Assembly (NCBI GenBank): GCA_910574455.1
Contig: CAJSYZ010000008.1
Span: 3,908,707-3,972,706 of the forward strand
Source of the DNA: Trichaptum fuscoviolaceum
Taxonomy: Eukaryota > Basidiomycota > Agaricomycetes > Hymenochaetales > Trichaptaceae
Direction of reading: 5' to 3'
Length of the DNA stretch: 64,000 bases
Shown: one piece after another, positions 1 to 7,665 of the stretch
Layout: every line of letters begins with the position of its first letter
Position numbering within the stretch: position 1 is the first letter of the stretch
Translations under genes and position numbers: made by a program
The notes under the pieces: model-generated
Told to the model about the DNA's origin: nothing
The model's input: only the letters and a program-made list of their open reading frames with translations
Database searches by the model: none

Positions 1-660
1 TAAGGAGCACTCACTTTTGTCCTCTTGTCGAGTGCTTCCTTAGGTGTGTTTCTGTCTTGTCTCTAGTGTAGTTTTACAATGCTAACTTGTCGAGTGCTTC
101 CTTAGGGAACCTCCTCCTGATACAGAAGTGTTGCCTTGAGATCCCGGTTATCCTGAGCTCTCTGCTCCCGTCCTGAGCACGCCTGCTCTCTGGCTCTCTT
201 GTCTCTGTCTTGTCCCGGATCCCGCTCTGCGAATCCCGCTCTGAGTCCTGCCCAGAATCCGCTCTGAGATTCCCGCCAGAATCCCGCTCTGCGATTCCCG
301 CCAAAGTCCCGAACGATTCCCGCTCTGCAATCCCCGCACGAATCCAGATTCCCGCCCGAATCCAGATTCCCGCGCGAATCCAGATTCCCGCCAGAATCCC
401 GCTTTGCATTTCCCCGCGTCTCGACTCTGTCTTCCCGCGCCTCGACTCTGCCTTCCCAGCCTCGACTCTGACTCCGTCCCGTCCTCGCCTTGAGCCCCCT
501 TGCGTCTCGCCCCCGCAGCCCCGCTTCCCGCGCGACTCCGTTGGCGTTGTAGCGTCCTTAACGGTTCCCTACGCCTTCTCAGCTGCCGCGCGCTCTCCCA
601 GGCCTTGCCCCGGAAGCCGCTAACGCGCCACGGCCCCCAGGTTCCCCCCAGGTCGTAACA
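1..660 (+). repeat. LTR (3' portion), third Gypsy LTR type
   Basis: The sequence has the same architecture as the LTRs of elements A and B: a self-primer-like 11-mer ACTTTTGTCCT at 13-23, a flanking stem (AAGGAGCACTC / GAGTGCTTCCTT), a second copy of CTTGTCGAGTGCTTCC near 85-103, a cytosine-rich run of imperfect AATCCCGC repeats, and the terminus GGTCGTAACA ending at 660. It diverges strongly from A and B elsewhere. Its 5' end lies before the window, so I cannot tell a solo LTR from the 3' LTR of a full element. It interrupts the minus-strand gene at 661-1691. ORFs inside it are composition artefacts. Confidence 0.8.
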
Positions 661-1691
661 GCCGGAGGTGCAACACTGGCCTCTTTTGCCATCGGAATAG
701 ACGCTGCTTTATCTGCCTGAAATAGGTTGGAATGCAGTGGTGGCAGTGTAAGTGAAGCTCTTTGAAGAAGCTGTTTCATGAAAGAGAATTAGCTTATTTC
801 AAAATGCTAAGCAGAGTAAGATGTCGTACTATGTTGTTTGCCCAAACCAGGCTCTTTTCGTTGTCAAGAACGAAGTGTAGATTGGAAGGTCGATAATGAA
901 AGCATGAGGTATCTGGATGATATTTACAGACATTGAAATATTTTGCTTTCAACTCCGTCTGAAGTGCTCTGACATTTGGATCAAGACGGCCATTTGAGGC
1001 TGTTGACTTTCGAACGGGCGAGTGACTTTCCTCTTCGTCGTCAGAAGACACTACCTGCATTTCTATTAGCTCTATAGTAGCAGTCAAGACAAAGGTAACA
1101 TTACCAGAGGCTCATCAGCAGAAGGGGGATCCATAAATAAAAATATATACGGTGACTCTGCCTTCGATGCAGATATTTGCTTCAACATCGACAAATATCC
1201 ATTTGTCGAAGTCAACGGAAGCATCTCTGCAGTCGCAGGCTTCATCCATCGCCACTTCATGCTTGCCACTGCTAAGCACTTGTCTGCCGTTCCCATTTCC
1301 TTCGCAACCAGAGAGAGAAATTCCGACCAGATCATATGAGTGTTCACAATGACTGGTCCAAATTCTCCATCTGTCTTGACAGTTTTCGCCTTCTTGCGAC
1401 TTCCAGCCCTAGGCTTTGACATGATCTTGATCAGCACCTCAAAATCCCTTTTCCGAGGTTGCAACGATGAGTTAGGCCCAGAATTGGAGTCATGAGTGGG
1501 TGCTGGAGACACGGCAGATGGTGCTTCACGTTGCGCCAGCGCAAGCACAGACGCAAGTGTCGCAAGTGCAGGCTCAGGCGCAAGAGCTGCAGTCGCAGTT
1601 GCAGACGGCGCATGCGCATGCGCGGACGGCGTAGCAGACGGCGCATGCACACGCGCAGCCTGAGACGGCGGAGTCGCAGGAACTTGCTCAT
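661..1691 (-). pseudogene. 3' exons of a broken uncharacterised Agaricomycete gene
   Basis: This is the downstream part of a minus-strand gene whose first exons are at 15947-16201. Its reading frame at the hAT junction (Val-Gly-Asn-Glu-Gln) joins in frame with the frame on the other side of the hAT insertion. It has an Ala/Pro-rich linker, a basic patch (KPRAGSRKKAK) and a folded region with W/F/L spacing. An intron at 1055-1104 (GTAATG..GCAG) joins phase 0 to an acidic segment (SSDDEEES) and then a Cys/His-bearing stretch ending LVWANNI. A second likely intron (about 779-838) leads to RASLTLPPLHSNLF. The pattern Trp-Ala-x-x-Ile followed by a Pro-Pro turn resembles a large family of Agaricomycete hypothetical proteins of unknown function. 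The LTR at 1-660 cuts off the C-terminus. Product function unknown. Confidence 0.6.
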
Positions 1692-1908
1692 TGCCGACAT
1701 AGGGCTCCGCACCGTACCGTATACGCACACGGCCGTATTTTCCGCCCCTCAATACGGGTACGGCCCGTATGAATACGGCCTGTAATACAAAAAGTGACAG
1801 CGCAATACGGGTACGGGACAGCCGTATTACGGCCGTATACGGTCGTACGGGCTATACGGGTATTGTTAACATCGATTGAATGTACTTAGAGATAGAATAA
1901 CATACCTA

Positions 1909-2018
1909 TTTTCCTCCTGAAACTTCAAATAAGGCCACGAAGTCGCCGTTCAGCGCGAGGCTCTCACAAAGGTAGAGCACCGGCGCGCTGGCGGACTTCG
2001 GGACCCATCTGGTGCAAG
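1909..2018 (-). pseudogene. possible hAT transposase C-terminal (hATC) remnant, continued at 15054-15190
   Basis: On the minus strand, 15190-15054 reads through VQGARTFSTSSS, and 2018-1909 reads a stretch ending in LYLCESLALNG. The pattern of aromatic residue, Ser-rich turn, then a Leu-rich C-terminal helix is reminiscent of the hATC dimerisation region. The pieces sit in different frames and no catalytic DDE region is visible. The Gypsy A insertion (TSD GCAAG) falls between them. I treat this as a weak hypothesis based on location inside a hAT element and motif rhythm. Confidence 0.3.
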
Positions 2019-2813
2019 TGTCGAGATCCCGGGCTCCTTTTCTCATTTCCCGCACTTTCCCGCCAAGGATCCCGACATGAGCAGACAAACCCGCGGGGAG
2101 AATCCCGCCATTGGATTCCCAGCGCGAAACCTCATTCCCGAATCGCACGATCCCATGCTCACGTGACTTATCCCGCACCACCGTCCCGGCAACCATGCAC
2201 GCATACACATACTCATTTACGACGACCCGCCACGGCACACGTACATTCACTTATCAACATACGCTCATTAATCCGTTAGTACCTCAAGGTGACGACCTGC
2301 AACAGTCTGGCATACCTAGTCTGGCTAGTCGCGGCCCCGGACCGGACGCTGACGTCCACGGACAGGCCGTAGCCATCTGGAGAGACGGGATAGACATGCC
2401 TAGCAGTGCGGTCGTAGCATGTATCGTTTGTAGTAGATAGGTGCGCATTGCGCAAGGACACTTAGCGTAGATTAACTATACAGTCTTTACGAAGTAGATA
2501 AATAGCTGTAGGCATCGTAAGGAGCACCCCACTTTTGACCTCTTGTGGAGTGCTTCCTTAGGTGCGATCTCTCTCTTTTCTCCTGTGTAGTTAGTTGCGC
2601 AATACTTACTTGTGGAGTGCTTCCTTAGGGATCCGCTTACTTGACGTTCGAAGCAGTGAAGAGTCCTAGCTGGCCTTGAGAATCCCGCGCGTTTCCCGCC
2701 TGAATTCCCACGCTCGTTCCCAGTCGCGAATCCAGATTCCCGAACGCGGGTTCTTGTCGCGAATTCCAGTTTCCCGAAACTGTTTCCCGCTACAATTCCC
2801 GACGGTCGTAACA
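2019..2813 (+). repeat. 5' LTR of element A
   Basis: 795 bp, TG...CA. It holds the 11-mer ACTTTTGACCT at 2531-2541, the partner of the primer-binding site at 2816-2826. The LTR also contains a stem (AAGGAGCAC.../...GTGCTTCCTT) and a second copy of CTTGTGGAGTGCTTCC near 2609-2626. The 3' LTR is 25 bp longer because of a duplication-like insertion near 14903 and two extra C residues near 14547. Confidence 0.93.
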
Positions 2814-2815
2814 TT

Positions 2816-2826
2816 AGGTCAAAAGT
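2816..2826 (+). promoter_or_regulatory. self-complementary primer-binding site of element A
   Basis: AGGTCAAAAGT starts three bases after the LTR end and is the exact reverse complement of ACTTTTGACCT inside the same LTR (2531-2541). No TGG tRNA-type site follows the LTR. This is the arrangement known for Tf1/Sushi elements, where 11 nt of the transcript 5' end prime reverse transcription. Confidence 0.75.
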
Positions 2827-2902
2827 CCTGGCTCACCGCCGCTCGGACTCGACACCCTCACGCTCTTTACTTCTACCCCCGCACCCGTACCGCCGACCCG
2901 CG

Positions 2903-4111
2903 ATGTCGTCCCACCAGGAATGGGGAGGACTCGCAGACACCTTCGCTTTCCCGTCCCCTAGCTCCTCGATGGAGGAAGACAAACTCCAGCCCATCCTTGA
3001 TCGCCTCGACACCCTCGAAAAGCGCTACTCCAAGCTAGTCAACGAACACAATCAGGTCCAGAACACAGTCGCCCAGCTCAAGCACGCCAACCGGGCGTTA
3101 GAAGCCCAAATCGCGAGTCAGCCCGCCTCCCCGTCTGGGGGCGGAGCCGGGCTCAAGATGAAGCTTCCCGACACCTTCGAAGGCGAACGAGCCAAGCTGG
3201 AGAACTGGATTCACCAGATTAAGCTCTACCTGTTCGGACAACATCCGGGACTAGACGAAACCCGCAAGGTCGCATTTGCTCTGATGCTACTGCGGGGGCC
3301 GGCGCAAGACTGGGCACGACCCATTCTAGATCGACTCCAGGACATCCCGACACCGCCAGAAGCCGCCAGCCTGGAGGCCCTGTTCGCCGCCCTTCGCGCC
3401 TCTTACGGGGAAATCGATGCAGACAAAGCCGCAGCCGACAAGCTGATGCGCCTACGCCAGACAGGAACGGTCGCCGAGTTTGCGTCGCAATTCCGTGCCC
3501 TCCAAGCCCTCACCGGGTGGCCCAAGGACGCAACGACGGATGTCATCTACCTCGACATGTTCCGGAAGGGACTCAAAGACCAGGTTCGCCAGCACATCGC
3601 CAGCACAGAGGCGAAGGATATGAAATTCGATGCCTACGTCAACGTGGTTTCCGAGACGGACGAGAAGCTAAGGCTCGCACACGCCTATGGACCAGTATCA
3701 AAGCCAGCGGCTACGCCCCGAAGCAATCCCGGCACCACTAGTTCAGCTCCGCGTACGATCCCGACTGCGGGCGCAAGCTCGACGAAGGATCCCAACGCAA
3801 TGGAGATTGACAGGGTGCGCCGGGAGCGCAGGAGTAAGGGACTATGCTACTACTGCGGAGAGAAAGACCATTTGGTGAGCGATTGCCCAACGCGACCGCC
3901 ATCCCGAAACCTAAAAGCTACGAAATCCACGTCCCCGTCGAGCCAATCACCCCCCGCGCTCCAGTCGTTCGAAGAAACGCTCAAACGTATGGCGGAACAG
4001 TACGTCCAGAATGTGCAGCAGTCCGTGCTACAGAACGCATTCGCCGCCATGACGCCCGCCGCCAAGAACGTTCACAATCCCGAAGCCCCGCCCCCAGCGG
4101 ATTTTCAGTAG
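2903..4111 (+). CDS. Gag polyprotein of element A
   Basis: 402 codons from the first ATG after the 5' LTR. An N-terminal coiled-coil-like segment (about residues 25-75) precedes the retrotransposon gag fold (about residues 90-250, with the conserved WARPILDRL-type stretch) and a single CCHC zinc knuckle, CYYCGEKDHLVSDC (C-X2-C-X4-H-X4-C), near residue 315. It forms the virus-like particle and binds element RNA. The frame is intact. It ends TAG right after a slippery GGATTTT, so gag-pol should be made by -1 frameshifting. Confidence 0.93.
   Translation: MSSHQEWGGLADTFAFPSPSSSMEEDKLQPILDRLDTLEKRYSKLVNEHNQVQNTVAQLKHANRALEAQIASQPASPSGGGAGLKMKLPDTFEGERAKLENWIHQIKLYLFGQHPGLDETRKVAFALMLLRGPAQDWARPILDRLQDIPTPPEAASLEALFAALRASYGEIDADKAAADKLMRLRQTGTVAEFASQFRALQALTGWPKDATTDVIYLDMFRKGLKDQVRQHIASTEAKDMKFDAYVNVVSETDEKLRLAHAYGPVSKPAATPRSNPGTTSSAPRTIPTAGASSTKDPNAMEIDRVRRERRSKGLCYYCGEKDHLVSDCPTRPPSRNLKATKSTSPSSQSPPALQSFEETLKRMAEQYVQNVQQSVLQNAFAAMTPAAKNVHNPEAPPPADFQ
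4099..4105 (+). promoter_or_regulatory. candidate -1 ribosomal frameshift site, element A
   Basis: GGATTTT lies in phase as G_GAT_TTT, two codons before the gag stop (CAG TAG). The pol frame is -1 relative to gag and continues from this point with Gly-Phe-Ser-Val-Gly. GGATTTT is a known -1 slippery heptamer in plant RNA viruses. No downstream structure was computed. Confidence 0.6.
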
Positions 4112-5744
4112 GGTCGTATTGCTCAGTCGCGCCCTATACGACCCAACCGCCCTTGTGGCCGAAGAACTCTCTTAATAATGGTCCCTTGTATTTAACCATC
4201 TCTACAATAGACCGTCGTCTTCGACGACATTTGAAGTTCCCGGTACAGGTTAGCGACGGAAAGACGGATGCCTTAGCCACAGTAATGTTAGACAGCGGTG
4301 CGTCGGGAACTTTCATAAATTCCCGCTACGTTTCGCGACACGGACTCCAGACCCGGGACTTGGTAATCCCGATACTTTTGCGCAACGCGGACAATTCCCC
4401 GAACGCGATTGGACGCATCACCAAGGAAGTAGTCCTCAACGTCGAGATGAAGGGACACTTAGAACAGTTGACCATGGCCGTCGCGGATATTGGCGACGAC
4501 GATATTATCATGGGGATCGACTGGTTGCGGCACCATAACCCAACCATTGACTGGACCAACGATGTGGTCGATCTCAACCGCTGCCCGCCCCAGTGTGACA
4601 ACCAGCAACGCCTGGTCCCGCTTCCCCGCCTCGCCATAGCAGAAGAAGTCGAGACCCCCTGGGGGCCCGACAGGACCCAGGCCGAATGGGAAGCTGTCCC
4701 ACCGGGATTTCGGTACTCAGAAAAATATTGGGACCAGTACCACGACGCCGAATCCTACTTCGTCACGACGGACGACCATTTCGCGTACAAAATTGCCGCC
4801 TCGTACACCCACTCCCAGGCCATCGCTGAGAAGTCTGCGGTGAAGGAAGGCGAGAAAACCTTCGAAGAACTAGTTCCCCCCGAATTCCGTGAGTTTGCCG
4901 ACGTTTTCTCGAAAGTTGAATCCGAAAGGCTTCCACTGCGCAAGCCGTATGACCACGCCATAGATTTAGAACCCGGGAAGGTTCCCCCGTACAGCAAAAT
5001 CTATCCCTTGGCCCCAGCCGAACGCGATGCCCTTCGCGAATTCGTTGACGAAAACCTGCGCAAGGGGTACATACGACCTTCGAAATCCCCTGCAGCGGCT
5101 CCCGTCTTCTTTATCAAGAAAAAGGATGGAACCTTGCGCATGGTAGTCGATTACCGACGACTGAACGACATCACGGTCAAGAATCGATACCCGCTTCCCC
5201 TCACGATGGAACTCGTAGACGCGCTGCAAAAGGCGAAGGTTTTCACGACTCTAGATTTACAATGGGGCTACCACAATGTGCGACTGAAGCAAGGCGACGA
5301 GTGGAAGGCTGCATTTCGGACTCAGGCAGGACATTTCGAACCAACGGTGATGACATTCGGGCTCACGAATGCCCCAGCGACCTTCCAGCACATGATGAAC
5401 GATATCTTCAAAGACCTCATTGGAGTATACGTGATCATCTATCTTGACGACTTGCTAATCTTTTCCGAAGATGAATCGCAGCACGATGAACACATACGGG
5501 AAGTCCTTAAACGGCTACGCGAAAACGACTTGTTCTGCAAACCCGAAAAGTGCAAATTCAAACAGACTTCCGTCGAGTATCTCGGGATGATTATTTCGCA
5601 GGGAAAGGTGGCGATGGATCCCGCCAAGGTACAGGCGGTCCTCGACTGGCCTACCCCGAAAAAGGTGAAAGACATTCAAGCCTTCCTCGGGTTCGCGAAT
5701 TTCTATCGACGCTTCATTCGGGATTTCTCGCACATCGTCAAACC
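4105..5744 (+). pseudogene. Pol of element A, N-terminal part (protease and RT), interrupted by element B
   Basis: The pol frame is -1 to gag. A retropepsin active site, LDSGA, is coded at about 4288-4302. The reverse transcriptase palm follows with the catalytic YLDD at 5440-5451, in the context typical of Ty3/Gypsy (FGLTNAPATFQ before it, the FLGFANFYRRFI thumb motif after it). The frame is open until the LTR of element B at 5745. The pre-insertion sequence reads His-Ile-Val-Lys-Pro-Leu-Thr across the B site, so B split an open frame. The rest of pol resumes at 12089. Confidence 0.92.
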
Positions 5745-6320
5745 TGTCAGGAATCCGCCTCAGGTTATTTTATTTCTTTTATTTTTCCTTTATTTTCTTT
5801 TACGATCATACTCCGAGTCGGATCCCCGACATGTCCGGTCCGAAACCGGACTTTCTTTGACTCCGATTCTCTTCCTTTTTGCGTAGGTTACTTGCCTGTA
5901 TGTTTGCAGGCCGCTAGGACAAGCGCCCTGCAAGCAATTCTCTTTTCTTTCTTTCTTCCGCCACTCCGACTCGAACCTCCGCTCTACCGATGCGGGACCC
6001 CGACTAGAGCGGGACCCCGAACTCCGACTTACGTCAGCGGTATAGGTCGGACCTAGTCGGATCAGGGTCCAGTGGCTTGGTACTGTATAGTTTTTGCCTT
6101 TGTTCATCAAAACCGCGGATCCCCCTGCGAAGCACTCCACTTTTGGCCTCTTGTAAAGTGCTTCTCAGGTGATGTGTTTATCTTTAGCTCTGATGTGTAG
6201 AATAGCTTAATTGACTTGTAAAGTGCTTCTCAGAGTGAGAACCACCGCTCATTGCGTCCGATCGTCGTCTGTGTCCGATTCAGGGTCTCGAAAGCGAAGG
6301 AACCACTCTAGGTCGTAACA
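5745..6320 (+). repeat. 5' LTR of element B
   Basis: 576 bp, TG...CA. It contains the primer 11-mer ACTTTTGGCCT at 6139-6149, enclosed by the perfect stem GAAGCACT / AGTGCTTC, and a second CTTGTAAAGTGCTTCT at about 6214-6229. A pyrimidine-rich tract (TTTTATTTC-type) lies near 5765-5800. Confidence 0.95.
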
Positions 6321-6322
6321 TT

Positions 6323-6333
6323 AGGCCAAAAGT
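6323..6333 (+). promoter_or_regulatory. self-complementary primer-binding site of element B
   Basis: AGGCCAAAAGT, two bases after the LTR, is the exact reverse complement of ACTTTTGGCCT at 6139-6149. Compared with element A the central pair changes on both partners (A:T in A, G:C in B), which keeps pairing. Confidence 0.78.
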
Positions 6334-6384
6334 TTGTTCTTTCGACGCCCTGCGATTGCACCGACCGATTTTTGATCCCTCTGA

Positions 6385-7665
6385 ATGGGAAGATTCGGAC
6401 AAGAAGACTCCGACGAAGATATGACCGATCCGATCAACCCCGCGCAAGCAGCGCCCGCGCCAGGCGCTGCTCCGACTCCGACTCCGGGTGCTGCTCCCCC
6501 ACAGGCCGCACCGCCGCCCCAGCAGAGCGGAGACCTCCCCCCAGACGTCCTCCAGGCTATCAATGATGCCACCCGACCTCTCCAGTCACACCTGCAGGAG
6601 GTGACCGCCGAAAACCAGCGCCTCCACGACTTCATGAACCTGTTTGTCCGAAATGCGCAGGAAGGCGCGACCCGCACTCCCAAGGGTCCGAAGGTCGGTG
6701 CCCCGCCCGCGTTCTATGGGCGTACTCCGAAAGATAAGGAGACGGAGAGTATCAGCTTTGAGGAGTGGTCGCAGAAGGTCCGACTTTATGTCCGGATGCG
6801 CCCCCAGGAGTTTGTAGGCAGTCCGACGATGGCCTGTCTATGGGCTGCTTCGCTACTCCGCGGGCCCGCTGAACAATGGGCTCGTCCGCACACGACCGCC
6901 GCCCTCGAGGGCACCGAAGTCCCCGCTCTCATGACCGATTTGGAACTCTTCCTGGCGTCCCTCCAGTCCGCGTTCGGACGTCCGAACATCAAGCGCCACG
7001 CCGGACAGGAGCTTATGAAACTGCGCCAGGGCAAGGACACGGTGTCGGAGTATGCGGCGAAGTTTCGTGCGTTGCTGGTGGAGTCGGAGGTGGACTGGGG
7101 GATGGAAGGGAAGATGTTGGTGTTCGAGACCGGACTCAGCAGTCAGTTCCGCTACGATCTGGCGAGCAAGGAGATCCGGGAGACCAAGAGCTTCGACCAG
7201 TGGGTCCGACTGCTTTGCGAATACGATGAGGATTTGCGTGCGCGTCGGACTGGCTTCAAGCAGAACAACTGGAGTCCGAACTGGGGCTCCCGCTCGCAGA
7301 CACACCACTCCGCTTCGCGCGGACCGACTCGGGACCCCGACGCGATGGACATCGATCGCTTGAGCACTGAAGAGATGATGCGCCGCGGACTTTGCTTCCA
7401 GTGCGGTGAGCATGGACATCTGGCTCGAGACTGTCCGCAGCGGAGCAAGAGATCAAATGTCCGATCGAAGGTGGCTTCACAGACCGCCGCCTCGTCATCC
7501 ACCGCTCCGCCCGCCACCTCTGCGCCCGCCGCCGCTCCCAAGACACCGACTGCGACCCTCGAGGAAGTCCGCGACGAGACTCCGACCGTGAACGCCGCTC
7601 GCACTCCGACCGTTGACGAGATCGCCAAAGCGGTCGCAGCTGCTCTCAAGAGTCAGGGTTTTTGA
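6385..7665 (+). CDS. Gag polyprotein of element B
   Basis: 426 codons. An acidic N-terminus is followed by a Pro/Ala-rich linker (residues about 20-50), the gag capsid-like region (about 105-290) and a CCHC knuckle, CFQCGEHGHLARDC, near residue 335, then an Ala/Pro/Thr-rich tail. The role is particle assembly and RNA packaging. Start: first ATG downstream of the LTR, in a clean context. The stop TGA directly follows the slippery GGGTTTT. Same domain order as element A gag but strongly diverged, so A and B are different families. Confidence 0.95.
   Translation: MGRFGQEDSDEDMTDPINPAQAAPAPGAAPTPTPGAAPPQAAPPPQQSGDLPPDVLQAINDATRPLQSHLQEVTAENQRLHDFMNLFVRNAQEGATRTPKGPKVGAPPAFYGRTPKDKETESISFEEWSQKVRLYVRMRPQEFVGSPTMACLWAASLLRGPAEQWARPHTTAALEGTEVPALMTDLELFLASLQSAFGRPNIKRHAGQELMKLRQGKDTVSEYAAKFRALLVESEVDWGMEGKMLVFETGLSSQFRYDLASKEIRETKSFDQWVRLLCEYDEDLRARRTGFKQNNWSPNWGSRSQTHHSASRGPTRDPDAMDIDRLSTEEMMRRGLCFQCGEHGHLARDCPQRSKRSNVRSKVASQTAASSSTAPPATSAPAAAPKTPTATLEEVRDETPTVNAARTPTVDEIAKAVAAALKSQGF
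7656..7662 (+). promoter_or_regulatory. candidate -1 ribosomal frameshift site, element B
   Basis: GGGTTTT is in phase as G_GGT_TTT immediately before the gag stop TGA (7663-7665). After a -1 slip the ribosome would enter the long pol frame (TTG AGT GGG...). No ATG lies at the start of the pol frame. GGGTTTT is a recognised -1 slippery heptamer (luteovirus type). Confidence 0.68.

Noticed and set aside
210..623. 137-codon plus-strand ORF (and minus-strand shadows) in the first 650 bases
   Set aside because: It lies wholly in the LTR and consists of translated AATCCCGC-type repeats; there is no ATG start and no protein-like feature.
3844..4098. Start of the long element A pol frame overlapping gag
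   Set aside because: It overlaps the gag zinc-knuckle region in another frame and has no equivalent in element B. The useful pol frame begins at the slippery site.
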